Positions 1 to 11,210 of a DNA stretch of 64,000 nt are shown here, one piece after another. Origin of the DNA: Przewalskia tangutica (taxonomy: Eukaryota; Streptophyta; Magnoliopsida; Solanales; Solanaceae); assembly GCA_029844215.1 (NCBI GenBank), contig CM056724.1, forward strand, positions 82,975,093 to 83,039,092. Reading direction: 5' to 3'. The notes beneath the pieces were generated by a model. That model saw nothing but the letters and a program-made list of their open reading frames with translations. It had not been told where the DNA came from and searched no databases. Position 1 is the first letter of the stretch. Each line of letters starts with the position of its first letter. Both the position numbers and the translations under genes were made by a program.

Positions 1-619
1 AACTGCGGAAGATAAATAACACTTTTTTAAAAAAAACTAAGGCCAAGCCGATAAGGTTGCCATAACATAAAAATTACCCGAAAGGGTCTACACTATTTAA
101 CAATGTAAAAACAACTCTAGCTTGATCCGGCTGAGATGAATACGGACCTCTAAGATTTGGACGATGCTATGGGACAAGGCCCGCGTACCACGAATATACA
201 TAACCATGACGACAAGCTCCGGAACATTGGAGCCATCTCAAAATGCTGAACCAGGATCCTAAGCTCGCGGATCCTGCGTAATACCTAAACTGCGGACATG
301 AACGCGGCCCGAAGAAATCGATAACAACAGTGCGAATATGGAGCGGAAAATAAGTCTGATAACAAATCATAAGCGTACAAAAGAATGGCGAGGGCAAGTA
401 TAAAGAAAGGGTAAATACCGGATCCTAGTGTCATTTCCATCGTGAACTTAATCGTACCTTATTATCTTTTCCCATTTTTCCATAAGAGTATAGTCAAATT
501 CTTACGTACATACTTAAGAAAACTCATCCAGTTCATAAACATATAACTTACGTATCTTGCATAACCTAATCCATCCCTTTATGGAGGAACGTCTATCTTG
601 TCGACCAACGGAACGCGAT

Positions 620-900
620 AGAGTCACGTAAGTCCGCTCATAAAGGTATCTTGCCCGACCCAATCGGGGGCGATAAAATCACATAAGTCTGCCCATAAAG
701 GTATCTGCGTAAAAATAGGAGGCTCATGATCAAAACAGGGTCCTCGCGTAGTATCGATAAGCAATCCTACTCGCGGGACTATTTCACCCGTAGGTCTGTG
801 GACCCGCATGAGGTATTCCTCGCATAGGTGTACCGCCCGCGTGGGACTATTTCACCGCGTAAGCCCATAAGGACTCGCGTAAGGTATTCCTCGCATCATG
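620..900 (-). repeat. Imperfect GTGAAATAGTCCCATGCGGG repeats in LTR M
   Basis: Reverse complements of the motif GTGAAATAGTCCCATGCG alternate with ATACCTCATGCG, in degenerate form. The same motif set occurs in the LTRs of D (33745-33930), G1 (56575-56790) and G2 (62125-62320). Confidence 0.6.
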
Positions 901-916
901 GGTAGCAAATCCACGG

Positions 917-1074
917 AGCAGGTGGTATAACGTCTTGGGGTTTACCGCCATTTATACTCTTACCACTGGCGGGTGGTATAACGTCTTGGGGGTTTACCCC
1001 TCATTTATACTCTTACCCTGGAGAAGGTGGTATAACGTCTTGGGGGTTTACCCCTCATTTATACTCTTACCCTA
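917..1074 (-). repeat. Tandem repeat, three copies, same family as the 68-bp array of LTR B
   Basis: Three units read GGTGGTATAACG...TTTACCCCTCATTTATACTCTTACC on the plus strand. They are the reverse complement of the units at 22621-23133 and 28389-28833, here about 56-60 bp because the CTTTACCACC spacer is missing. Confidence 0.8.
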
Positions 1075-1086
1075 ACTCAACTGGCC

Positions 1087-1230
1087 ATCATACATAACAT
1101 AAGCCCTACCGGCTTATCATACATAACATAAGCACTACCGACTTATCATACATAACATAAGCACCACCGGCTTACCATACATAACATAAGCACCACCGGT
1201 TTATCATACATTACATAAGCAAGTTAAAAA
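1087..1230 (-). repeat. 29-bp tandem repeat, five copies
   Basis: Units start at about 1087, 1116, 1145, 1174 and 1203 and contain CATACATAACATAAGC followed by a CCACCGG-like end. A single copy of the same segment lies at the equivalent place in LTR B (around 22580-22612), so the expansion is specific to M. Confidence 0.85.
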
Positions 1231-2224
1231 ATCCCCTAACTTCTTATTAGCTTGTTCATATACACTCTCATTTTTGTTTACTTAAGACACTAACATGTCA
1301 TTATAAAATCCGGGAATTTAACCCAACGTACTACGTGCCTCTACTCCTTTAAAATGATTCTCTTTCACTAGAACTTCCAAGATACTAATAACCGTAGTAT
1401 CAAGCCATATCTACTTTTCAAGACAAGTCACAATACCTTTTAGAAATACATTTATAGGCTTCTAAATCAAGTGACTTCTTTCTTTAAAACCTTAAGCAAT
1501 TGGTACCTTTAAAACAATTTGTCCTTCTTTATTTCAAATCATTTCTTTGCTTACATTACTGAAGAAAACCATTCTTTTAATCTTCCATAAAGTTGTTATA
1601 ACCAACTTCCCATAAAGCCGTTATAACTCTTTATGTCTTAGACAAATTCATTCCTTTTATGACCAAGAAACCAAGAAACTTATACTTTCAATTCAAATCA
1701 CATAGCTTTCAAAATACTTCAAGTTTCTTAACTTTAGAATGGCAAGATACTTTCCAAATCAAGTATTCTATACTTTTAAATCAATTCATATCTTCCTTTA
1801 AGAATCAAGTCTCATAACTTGAAAAAATAAAGTCCCTTAACCTTTTAAAAATTTGAGGTTCATAGTCTTAAAACTTCATACGTAAATTCTTATAAATTAA
1901 GTAACATATACTTTGGTGCGTTGTGAATAAGTTATACTTATTTATAACGATCTTAATCGAGTAGCCATGATCTAGAAAATGTAATACAATTTTGTCTTAT
2001 CTTATCTTCTATGCAGATGGAGAATTCTACTCATTTTAACTCAATTGATTGTCATTACATTTTCCTTTATTAGTAACTTAGCAAGGTCAACTAGACTTCA
2101 CTACTTCCTAACGACTCTTACCAACACCCCCATAAGACTTGGTAAGAACTTAGGAATATTCTAGACATGTTTTTAGCCTAAAATCTATCACGTGAATACT
2201 TCCTAATTACAAGTCAAGTACTTC

Positions 2225-2375
2225 AAGAAGGCAAGTCACGTATACTCCAAATAACAAGGCAAGTATACTTCAAACAACAAGTCATGTATACTCCCAACAA
2301 CAAGGAAGTATACTCAAATAACAAATCATGTATACTCCTAACAATAAGGCAAGTATACCATAAAATACTCATGTC
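2225..2375 (-). repeat. ~30-bp tandem repeat (GTATACT units) in LTR M
   Basis: Five or so imperfect units alternate CAAGTCACGTATACTCC and AACAAGGCAAGTATACT. The array also occurs on the plus strand at 9570-9715 (LTR C) and on the minus strand at 31600-31748. Confidence 0.8.
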
Positions 2376-2700
2376 TTAGAGAAGAGGAAATCCACATACC
2401 TCGCGACGACTAACCATTTCGACACGTAGCAAAACGCTCCAAGTACTTCAACCTCATCGACTATTCCATAAGCCAAGTAGATCATGCTATACATAGTACT
2501 TCAACCTAAAATGTCCATAGTACTTCTATTAATATCTTACTTACTATTGTAAGACTTATACCAATTAATAGCCCTCTAATTCTACGGAAGATCGGGCTGC
2601 ACTTCCTTTGTTTCTACGCACTTTTTCACCTTTTCCAAGGCCCGTATTTATCATCCAACAAGCCACATTTAAGACGCAACCAACTGTTAATCAAAGGGGA

Positions 2701-2724
2701 TTACACGCCTAACCGGACGTGTAA
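2701..2724 (-). other. Conserved LTR hairpin (7-bp stem)
   Basis: TTACACG (2701-2707) pairs perfectly with CGTGTAA (2718-2724) across a 10-nt loop. It lies where the B and G LTRs have the same stem, about 920 nt downstream of the TATA-like motif on the minus strand, so it would be transcribed. Confidence 0.6.
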
Positions 2725-3645
2725 AATTCTGCCCCACAATGTATACAAAACAGTCTACAAATCAGCCCATAAAGCAGTCCGTAATCCAACAACAATGAGG
2801 GTAAAATGTGAGGCGTTTCAACACCTTTCCACACCCCTATTCCCTTAGGACTTTCATTAGCAACTACTACAATTAAACATGCATACTAGGGGCTGATTTT
2901 CCAGCATATAAATGCCCCAAAACAGTCCATAAAAACTGCATAACAACGTCTAACAGTTTTCGGCTAACAACAACTACCACCATACAAAGTCCTTTTCTCA
3001 ATCCATTTTATTCCAATTCTCACTCCAACTTGTTATATACGTTATATAATCTATAACCAACAATATTTCCTTCATTATATAACAGGCAATACGTGAGAAT
3101 GACTACAATAAAAATCAACGAATCACATGGCCCGAAAAAGCTAGTTTCGGACCACTCACCCAAAGTAGGGCATACACACCTTATTTCCATATCTTCCTTA
3201 ATGAAAGTTTATCCATATACTATAACAATGAGTAATATCCAATTACTGCGGAAAAAGAAGAATCATTACCTCATTTTTAGCCTTAAAATCGTCCCGGGGA
3301 GAACACTATACTTTGGTCCACAAATTTCGTTTAGCTCCACTTCTTCAAGTTCCAATCACATATATGTGACCTCTATGAACTTATACACAACTTCACTTTG
3401 TATTTCGCTTTCAAAAAGACAACGAAACCTTAGGGTTTGGCACCCACACTCTCGGCCAAGACAAGGCTTGTGAGTCTTGGAGAGTTAACTTGGTTTAGGA
3501 GCTAATCTTGGAGAAAGGAACCAACTAATCTTTTTTGTTCTTGGCTATGGGAGATTCTCGAAAATGGAGCTTAAGGGATAAAAGAGGAGAGCTATTTTTT
3601 GTGAAATGAAATGTGGCTAAGTGTGGTGTCTTGCAAGCTCTCTTG

Positions 3646-3654
3646 ATATATATA
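3646..3654 (-). promoter_or_regulatory. TATA-like motif of LTR M
   Basis: An ATATATATA run lies about 480 nt into the LTR on the minus strand, the same relative place as the TATAAATA boxes of A and E. It is followed by a short leader resembling plant 5' UTR. Confidence 0.5.
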
Positions 3655-4134
3655 GATACACATCTCTAGTAGCAAGACAAGTGGAGTGGGACCCACTTGT
3701 CCACTTGTCTTGAAATTATCTTGCCAACCAAGTCTCCAAAAAAATATCTAAGAAGTCAAATAGTCAACCAAGACAAGTGGGAGGGTGGTATGCCACGTGT
3801 CACCCTTTGATTCGTCCAAAAATATTTTCATCTCCTAAAAATGTCCATATTGGCCAAAATCTCGAAAAAAATATTGTGGGCCCCACAAAACCGTAAATTT
3901 TTCCCGCGGGCCCCACCTGACCAATTTCGGATTTAAAAATCCATAATTCTATTATATTCCAAAAAGTCCAAATCTCAAATTTGAGAACTCAATTCTCATT
4001 ATTAAACACTTTTTCTTCACGGGTTTCCGAGATTTCTTTTAAGGAAAAAGCGCATCTTTTATCGTTTCACGATTTAACCCTTATCATCTTATGTACGTCC
4101 TCTTAATCTTGTGTTGGAACTACGGGGTGTAACA

Positions 4135-4147
4135 TTTCCCCCCCCCC
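4135..4147 (-). other. Polypurine tract of element M
   Basis: A run of C on the plus strand (G on the minus strand) abuts the LTR start at 4134. This is the plus-strand priming site next to the 3' LTR and fixes M as a minus-strand element. Confidence 0.8.
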
Positions 4148-4151
4148 TAAA

Positions 4152-4170
4152 AACATTCGTCCCGAATGTT
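4152..4170. other. Perfect 8-bp inverted repeat beside the polypurine tract
   Basis: AACATTCG and CGAATGTT flank a 3-nt loop. The same hairpin stands just before the polypurine tract in A (17718), B (25506) and E (40066). Confidence 0.85.
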
Positions 4171-4397
4171 CCTTTTAAGCATCCAACCATACTTGCACCG
4201 GTATAGTCTTCACTACTATACTCACAAAACCAATTATGCCACATATGGCCATAATACAACACACACGCATACACATAAATCCAAGCCAACGAGGAATCAC
4301 ATCTAGTAGTGTATAACACCACTATTAACTCTCATTCATGGCCTAAAAGGATACTCTCTTCGTACCTTCACTTCACATATATAATCACTTCCACTGT

Positions 4398-5345
4398 TGA
4401 GAATCACATTAGAGGTAAGGATCGTCTTGCTGACATATCTTAGGTGTACGGCTTAATTCTTGCCTAACACCGTTAGACTGAAGTGAGTAAGGAACAATAT
4501 TTTGACGAATGATGCTTCATATTCTCCCCTTCCATCCCTATGAATTCCTCAATCCGTAGGCTTTTCAACTTCTAATTTGCAGTGCTTATCCGTTTCAACA
4601 AGTTCATCTTTGCTTTTCAACAAACAAAGGTTGCAATACGTTGTACCATCGTCAATGAAGGTCACAAAGTACTTGTCTCCCCCCTCTATTTTGTACAAGC
4701 TTTAAATCACCCATGTAGGTGTGACTAAGTTATAGAGGAGCGGTGCTTCTTTTGATATTCCTTTGACGGAATGGAAAGGTGATTTTGCTTCTTCACCTTC
4801 CTCACATTCAATTTGAGGGTTTATGTCAGCAAACATCAACAATCTCAACTTAGTTAGTTGTTGAATGAATTTCTATTTAATGTGTCTTAATATATGATGG
4901 AATAGATGCACGGATTACAAATATATCATTCATTTGGCTACAAACATATTGTACCATTCTTAGTTATTACATACCTGTTAGACTAGACTCAAATCAGTTT
5001 GACCAACAACGTTCCTGTAACCAAATTTGGGGCATGTATCACCTCTTTTTAGAGTGATCCCATTCCCTTAAGTCTTTTTGAGGACAACCTCCCCAACCCC
5101 TTCTACTTTAGACGTGGCATTGATTCACATGAATAACTTCTTGTCCATGATTGGGGCGTAACCGGATCATATGTGATCTAGATACTCCGGCCCACTCCAG
5201 TTGCCTTAGTAGACTGAGTGTCCAATTTCTTTTCTTCCTTTGTTTTGGCCTTCAGATCATTTAAGACCTGGAAACTCTGGCCCACTCCAGTCGCCCGTAG
5301 GCTTCTCATGACTGAGTGTCCAATATCATACTATCAAATGAAGGA
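4398..5345 (-). pseudogene. pol: Ty1/copia pol remnant: gag end/protease - integrase core
   Basis: Read on the minus strand from right to left, this is the front half of a copia polyprotein with many stops and frameshifts. At 5170-4990 residues such as ATSKVEGVGEVVLKKT match the protease-proximal region just before GAG-preintegrase. At about 4830-4540, PFHSVKG, GGDKYFVTFIDDGT and CLLKSKDEL are the classic integrase core with its first catalytic Asp. At about 4530-4500, RGEYEASF is the second catalytic Asp block. The reading ends at 4398 with NVILN, the point just before the connector region of copia pol. Two imperfect ~65-bp direct repeats (5160-5225 and 5260-5325, sharing GGCCCACTCCAGT and GACTGAGTGTCCAAT) lie in its gag-side part. 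The continuation of the same polyprotein starts on the other strand at 30456. Confidence 0.8.
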
Positions 5346-6761
5346 TCTTCTGTTGGAAACGGTGACAGATTTGTCTTTAGCCCTCTAGTTCTTGTCTTTA
5401 GTCCTCTTCTCTTGTGATTAGTGTCCAGGGAAATTTTCTGGAGCTTACTTAGGATTGTCCATGATTTCAATTTTATGACAACCTAAGATCATATATTTTA
5501 AGTCGTTGTTTACTATAGTCCAATCTTTAAACGGGAAGGTGAGTGATCTAATTTCCGATTTTAGAGTGTATGGAATATAAGTTTTAATGAAAACACTTCA
5601 TATTCCTACCTTGCTTTGTTCACTTTTATTCAGAAATTGTCTAAATATATCATGGACAAGGAAAAATTATTAATTTAGACCTTTTGGATTCTGGCTCACG
5701 TCCATGGGCGCTTGTTTCCACCACTCACGGAAGCAGTGACACCAACTCGTCCTTGATCCTTCGCCCTACCAGCATGACTATCAACAATATCTTGAAGTTC
5801 GGCATAAGACACAAAGATTCCACCTTTGACGGAAACAGATTTGTAACTGTCATCAAAGAAAGACCCAAAACTAAGACCAGATCTGAAAGCACGGTTATTG
5901 ATAGAGACAGTGTTTGAACTATTAACAGAACTGTCAACAGAACTGGTTTCAACAAGAAACCCACAACCATATTTGGGATCATATCTACTGGCAAACATCT
6001 TTCGAGCACTAGTACAAATAATATCTTAAGATTGTTTCCAAACAATGGATGTACCGGAATAGTAAACAACTATTACAAGTGCTTCGAAAGATGTTACAAT
6101 AAGAATTACAAAAGTGACAAACTTGCAACCAATAAGGATTATGGCCACAACACGCTCAAGTGCCCATATAATGGCCATTTAAGTGTCATGTAATGACCAC
6201 TTAATTCACCAAGTAATGCAACCAAATAATAACTAATTTATGGAGGAAGAACTGACATTTCAATGCCCAAAATATCCCCATAATCAGCCAAACTTTTGGA
6301 CTTCCGTCGCACAGACACTGCCTCGGAAGCGCCGGGCGCTGTGGAATTAGGGACGCGGTGCCACGAATCAAGTCAGCTACTGCCAACCAAGCATCGCGGC
6401 TCAGTCCCTTGTGCGCCACAGCACCGTGGCCCTTGTGGTGGTGGCGTCGCGACCCTTGTGGTGGTGGTGCTGCGTGCCCCGGCTCCGCGATGATGTTGCG
6501 ACCCTTTTTCCTATCCGTTTCAATATTACACTTCTTCCTTAATTTACCAATGTGGAACACTCATCGTTTAACCAACATCTGCCCATCATTCCATGTCTCA
6601 AATATTTACTTACATACCAATATCTCTTTCACTAATGAAATTTACGATACTTGGCACTACGTGTGCACGTGTGTGGAAACTACGTTCCGACGTACGGGAT
6701 CCTAATTGTTTGAGTCATAAATAATGGGATAAACTTAATTCCACACTAATAAATTTCCCAC
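5346..6761. other. Unassigned AT-rich stretch, possibly gag/LTR side of the copia remnant
   Basis: I recognise no gene here. An open frame of 100 codons on the minus strand (5998-5696, starting MFASRYDPKYGCG) has an even composition but matches no family I know. Given its position upstream of the copia protease it could be decayed gag. A GC-rich block at 6300-6500 holds a doubled GCGACCCTTGTGGTGGTGG-like motif. The overlapping frames there are low-complexity shadows. Confidence 0.4.
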
Positions 6762-7048
6762 AAAACACATGTGCAACACACGTGATGAGAAACTAATTTA
6801 AAAATAATGACATAAATTGGCATCCAATAGTGTGACCTAGTATTAATAAAGAAAATGAGTATTGTAAGGTTTCAATTACATATTCTAATGGATGGTGAAC
6901 AAGCGTATGACTTTTTGTTATCGAAATGAATTGAGAACTACGAAGTTTTAGGTTTAAATTCTAATGAGGACAATTGTTCAAGCCTTTGTAAACAATCCCA
7001 ATAGAGAAACAAATATCCAAGCTTGCATGAATAAAATTTCTTATACTA
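6762..7048 (+). repeat. ~290-bp direct repeat, copy 1
   Basis: Matches 8466-8750 at roughly 85-90 percent by eye, from CATGTGCAACACACGTG to the CATGAATA...AAAAT end. It is followed, as in copy 2, by a short AAATACAAGTA segment and an array of the ~105-bp repeat. Confidence 0.8.
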
Positions 7049-7489
7049 AATGGGCTTCTAAATGCGGTATTTCTTTAGTTACTTTTTCAGGGCCTTGGCC
7101 TTTCTTTGTGTCTGATTCCGTATAATCTTTTTCAAGATCGGTTATTAAGAACATGTCATATTGATGAACAAGAAAGGTCTTCCGAAGAAGCAAACTTCAA
7201 CGCTCCTCAAGACAACAAATCCATCATTGTGGGGAAGTTAAAAAGCATCCAAGCAAAGCGGCCTTTCATTCCTTTGTTTCGTTGTGGCACACCCCCTCTC
7301 CCAGATCTCTTCCCAGGTCAACCCACTCAATATCCGAGAGAGGGTAGGTAGCATATCACTTCTTTCATCTTAAGAGTATTTTATGTGTACAAATACAAGT
7401 AGTTCATTCTAAAAAAGTATATTTATTGTCAACGCATTTATGTAAGCCCCGTGTATTTTAATAGTTGGGTAGCCTGTACGATATCGTAT
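7049..7489. other. Non-repeated spacer between direct repeat and satellite array
   Basis: Contains an 81-codon open frame (7106-7351, plus strand) that I do not recognise. The final 70 bp (7370-7440) recurs at 8925-8985. There is no promoter or splice evidence. Confidence 0.4.
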
Positions 7490-8330
7490 TGATCTCATGA
7501 TAAATTCTATATAACGACTAGAAACGTGCAATCATTCATGTGAGGTCGAAGTACTTCATAACTGACTAGGTTGTGCGCTATCAATTTGATCTCAGGATAA
7601 ACATGGTATAATAACTTAAAACATGCAATCATTCAACAAATTCATGTGAGATCCAAGTATTCCATAGCTGGCTAGACTGTGTTATGCTGTATTGATCTCA
7701 CAATAAATATGATATATCGACTAAAATGTGCAGAAATTCAGCAAATTCGATCATGTAAGTCCCAAGTACTTTCATAGATGTCAAGGTTGTGCACTACCGT
7801 ATTAATCTCACAATAAACATTGTATACAGACTAAAAATGTACGATTATTCAACAAATTCATGTGATCCCAAGTATTTTCATAGCCGGCTAGATTGTGCAC
7901 TACATTATTGATTTTACGATAAACGTGATATAACGACTAGAAACATGCAGTCATTCAACAAATTCATGTAAGCTCCAAATACCTCTATAATTGGCTAGAT
8001 TGTACGTTATCAATGTTTATCTCATATTAAACGTGATATAGCTATTAAAAATACGATACAACAAAATGTATGACACTCAATATTTACACTTTGTGGTTAG
8101 ATTGTACGTTATTGTGTTTATCTCACAATAAAAGTGATATGGCGATTAAAACATGATTTAAAAAATTCACGAAAAAAATGTATGATACTTAATATAAACA
8201 CTTTGTGGCTAGATTGTACGTTATCAGTGTTTATCTCATAATAAACGTGATATAGATATTAAAAATATTATTTAACAAATTTACGAGAGAAATGTATGAC
8301 ACTCGATATCTATACTAAATCACAGGGCTG
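7490..8330 (+). repeat. Array of ~105-bp repeat, about eight diverged units
   Basis: The signature CAACAAATTCATGT recurs at about 7635, 7737, 7850, 7956, 8053, 8163 and 8272 (spacing 97-113 bp). Each unit also has ATAAACGTGATATA, GCTAGATTGT and AAACATGCA. Units diverge towards the right. The organisation resembles a short satellite or the inside of a DNA transposon. Confidence 0.75.
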
Positions 8331-8465
8331 CATTCGAAATGTGAAAAACAAAAAACAAAATTACAGGTTGTAAGAACAGATGAGATAATTAAATAAGAGT
8401 TTCATTTCATTCTTTACTCTTTTCATCTCCATTTTTAATATACTTATATTATATTAACTGACTCG

Positions 8466-8750
8466 GAACACACATGCAACACACGTGTTGAGAAACTAAA
8501 TTTAAAAATAGTGACATAAATTGGCATCCAATTGTGTGACTTAGTAGTTAATAAAGTAATTGAGAATTGTGAGGTTTCAAATACATATTCTAACGGATGG
8601 TGAACAAGCGTATGACTTTTTGTTAATGAAATGGATTGAGAACTATGAAGTTTTAGCTTTAAATTCTAATGAGGACAGTTGTGCAAGCCTTGATAAATAA
8701 TCCCAACAGAAAAACAACTATTCAAGCTTTCATGAATAGAATAAAATGTC
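8466..8750 (+). repeat. ~290-bp direct repeat, copy 2
   Basis: Second copy of 6762-7048. Together with the arrays that follow each copy, it shows that a unit of at least 1 kb was duplicated in tandem. The 230 bp after it (8751-8984) are AT-rich with no recognised feature except the AAATACAAGTA segment. Confidence 0.8.
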
Positions 8751-8984
8751 TTACCTTAAACAAATATATATAATTTTTTCATTTTTAGTAATTTTACTAG
8801 ATTTGTTATAAATACAATTACTTTTCAGAAATATAATAATTTTTTTTTTCTTCTATAGAAAAGCATTGAAATTAAAGTCTTAAATTAAGAGTTCTTACGA
8901 AGATGACTAATCTATGCAATCTTAAAGCGTCTTTTATGTATACAAATACAAGTAATTCATTTCAAAAAGTATTCTAATTGTCAA

Positions 8985-9345
8985 CTTATTCAACAAATTC
9001 ACGTGAGATCCAAGTACTTCCATAGCTGACTAGAGTGTGTTGTCGTATTGGTCTCACAATAAATATGATATAGCGACTAAAACATGCAGACATTCACCAA
9101 ATTCATGTAAGCCCCAAGTATTTCAATAGTTGGCAAGGTTGTGAACTACCATATTGATTTCAAAATAAACCTGATTTGACGACTAAAAAAGTGTGGTTAT
9201 TCAACAAATTCATGTGAGCCCAGATACTTTCATAGCCGGCTAGGTTGTGCGCTACCGTATTAACTCACGATAAACGTGATATAACGACTAGAAACATGCA
9301 GTCATTCAACAAATTCATGTAAGCTCCAAATACGTCATTAATCGT
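8985..9345 (+). repeat. Array of ~105-bp repeat, about 3.5 units
   Basis: The signature CAACAAATTCA recurs at about 8992, 9093, 9200 and 9310. Same family as 7490-8330. Confidence 0.75.
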
Positions 9346-9370
9346 TATATCACGTTTATTGTGAGATAAA
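9264..9370. repeat. Foldback at the end of the satellite array
   Basis: CTCACGATAAACGTGATATA (from 9264) is followed about 75 bp later by its near-perfect reverse complement (TATATCACGTTTATTGTGAG, ending about 9368). This gives a ~24-bp stem exactly where the array stops and LTR C sequence begins. Confidence 0.65.
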
Positions 9371-9569
9371 TATGATACAAATACTCTAGTCAACTATTGA
9401 TAGAAGTACTATGACCATTTTAGGTTGAAGTACTACGTGTAGCATGGTCTACTTGGCTTAAGGAATAGCCGATGAAGTTGAAGTACTTGGAGCGTTTTGA
9501 TACGTGTCGAAATGGTTAGCCGTCGCGAGGTATGTGGATTTCCTCTTCTCTAAGACATGAGTATTTTTA

Positions 9570-9715
9570 TGGTATACTTGCCTTATTGTTAGGAGTATAC
9601 ATGATTTGTTATTTGAGTATACTTCCTTGTTGTTTGGAGTATACATGACTTGTTGTTTGAAGTATACTTGCCTTGTTATTTGGAGTATACGTGACTTGCC
9701 TTCTTGAAGTACTTG
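9570..9715 (+). repeat. ~30-bp GTATACT tandem repeat in LTR C
   Basis: Plus-strand version of the array at 2225-2375. Units alternate AGTATACTTGCCTTGTT and GGAGTATACATGACTTG. Confidence 0.8.
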
Positions 9716-9888
9716 CCTTGTAAATGTGAAGTATTCACGTGATAGATTTTAGGCTAAAAACATGTCTAGAATATTTCTAAGTTCTTACCAAGTCTTATGG
9801 GGGATGTTGGTAAGAGTCATTAGGAAGTAGTGGAGTCTAGTTGACCTTGCTAAGTTACTACATTAATGAATATTTATTTTGAAAGTGA

Positions 9889-10131
9889 TGAGATTTGATT
9901 TCGTTAAAGATTATGAGACTTTGATTTAAAGTTATGAAACTTGATTTTCAAAGTTATGAGATTTGATTCATTTAAAGATTATGAGACTTTGATTTAAAGT
10001 TATGAGACTTGATTTTCAGAGTTATGAGATTTGATTCCTTTAAAGATTATGAGACTTTGATTTAAAGTTATGAGACTTGATTTTCAAAGTTATGAGATTT
10101 GATTTCCTTAAAAGTTATGGGACTTGATTTT
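9889..10131 (+). repeat. ~69-bp tandem repeat, about 3.5 copies
   Basis: Units start at about 9889, 9958, 10026 and 10094 with GAGATTTGATT, each followed by AAAGATTATGAGACTTTGA. Not present in LTR M, although the fragment at 31413-31440 shows the start of it. Confidence 0.85.
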
Positions 10132-10453
10132 AAAAGCCTTGAAATGATTTTCTGAAGGTGTAGTAACTTAGTTTGAAAAGTAAACGTGTCTTGATACTAC
10201 GGGTATTAGTATCGTGTGGCTTTTATATAAAAAGAGATCTTTTTAAGAGAGTTGAAGTACGTAGTACTTTAGGATTAAAACCCGGATTGTTGGCATAAAA
10301 TGAAAGTACCTTGAGTTTATAAAATGGTGAATCAGTTTACATGTTAATAAAAGTATAGAAGTATGGTAACTTGCCTATGCTTGCTTGTGATAGTCTTGTT
10401 GTGCAAGTGTTGTATTCTTATGCTACCGCGACTCTCGATGGAGGGCCGTGACA

Positions 10454-10716
10454 GAGTGGTATCAGAGCAGTTAGCCCTCGGAATGTCTACAGACCGTGTC
10501 TAGTAGAGTCTTGGGTATGGGTATGTGTGCACCATACTTATACATAGGAGGCTACAAGATATTTAGGATTGGTTTCTATTCTTCTTACTCTAAGGTCGTG
10601 CGATAGAACTGTGTTGTTAGGATAGTCTTTCCCTAACAGTTATTGTGATTGTAGCTTTGAGAAAGGCAACAGTGGCCCAGAAAAAATTAAATGGATTGCG
10701 TATCCAGGTTGGTAAT
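10454..10716 (+). mobile_element. Element C internal region, 5' segment with primer-binding site
   Basis: TGGTATCAGAGC at 10457-10468 is an undamaged primer-binding site for initiator-Met tRNA, 3 nt after the LTR. The segment then follows the gag leader of the other families (CTCGGAATGTCTACAGACCG, GTCTAGTAGAGTCTTG). It is interrupted at 10716 by element B and resumes at 29467. Confidence 0.85.
10712..10716 (+). repeat. Target-site duplication GTAAT (left of element B)
   Basis: Identical to 29462-29466 on the other side of element B. Confidence 0.9.
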
Positions 10717-11204
10717 TGTTACACCCCGTAAGTCCAGGACATGTATAAGAGAATGTACGTAAGGAATCAAGACTTGGAAATTGGTACGAAAGGAAGAATT
10801 GTTTTTCCGACGGAAAAAATCTTAGAAACAGGAAAGGAAAAATGTTCGTTGTTGAGAATTGGATTCTCAAAATGCATTATTTGAAGAGTATGGAACTTTT
10901 TAACATTATGGAAATTTATTATTACGGATTTGGTCATGTGGGGCCCACCCGAGGAATTTTACATTTTTGTGGGGCCCACGAGGGTTACAAAATTTTATGG
11001 ACGAATGAGAGGGCGACACGTGGCACCCCCCCACACATGGTCTTGGTCGATATAGTAAGGGGTAAAATGGTCATTGACCAGCTTGGAAGATAAGTCTTCA
11101 AAGCTTGATATTATTGACTAAAGTCAACTTGCCACTTGGGCTTGATCCTAGTGAAACTCATCCTAGCCACTCATGTGTTGCAATCTAAGCCCTCCAATGT
11201 GTTT

Positions 11205-11210
11205 TATATA
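11205..11210 (+). promoter_or_regulatory. TATA-like motif of LTR B (5' copy)
   Basis: TATATA within GTTTTATATACTACC, about 490 nt into the LTR, at the same place as the TATAAATA boxes of A and E. Confidence 0.5.

Larger units (their letters stand above)
1..4134 (-). repeat. Long LTR of minus-strand Ty3/gypsy element M (3' LTR)
   Basis: Read on the minus strand, the LTR starts at 4134 with TGTTACACCCCGTAG, directly after a polypurine tract. It runs to the window edge, where the T-rich stretch and the CCGCAG motif seen ~90 bp before the end of the plus-strand LTRs (for example near 29380) are recognisable. About 90 bp of its 3' end is therefore outside the window. It is a mosaic. Its middle resembles LTR A around 19450-19560, its 3' third carries the repeat arrays of LTR B, and the segment 2060-2390 is nearly identical to 9550-9855 of LTR C. 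All listed ORFs here are chance frames. Confidence 0.85.
4135..4397 (-). mobile_element. 3' end of the internal region of element M, truncated
   Basis: On the minus strand this matches 17505-17752 of element A (GAAGTAAAGGTGCGAAGAGAG-like segment, GTTTCCTCG-like segment, hairpin, polypurine tract). Homology stops at about 4393-4397, where copia sequence begins without a transition. The missing upstream part matches, and ends at the corresponding place in, the C internal segment that stops at 30455. No coding capacity is left. Confidence 0.8.
9390..10453 (+). repeat. Truncated LTR of Ty3/gypsy element C (5' LTR)
   Basis: Homology to LTR M starts at about 9390. The part 9550-9855 is almost identical to the reverse complement of 2060-2390. 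It ends at 10453 with GTGACA followed by the primer-binding site. The first ~1.6 kb of the expected LTR is missing at the satellite junction. Some 1.3 kb is also missing near the 3' end, where GATGGAGGGCC joins GTGACA directly instead of leading into repeat arrays as in A. Confidence 0.75.

Noticed and set aside
6201..6705. Overlapping frames of 65-119 codons on both strands
   Set aside because: Low-complexity GC block read in three frames. No motif supports any of them.
7106..7351. 81-codon plus-strand frame
   Set aside because: No recognisable domain, AT-rich repeat surroundings, and absent from the duplicated copy.
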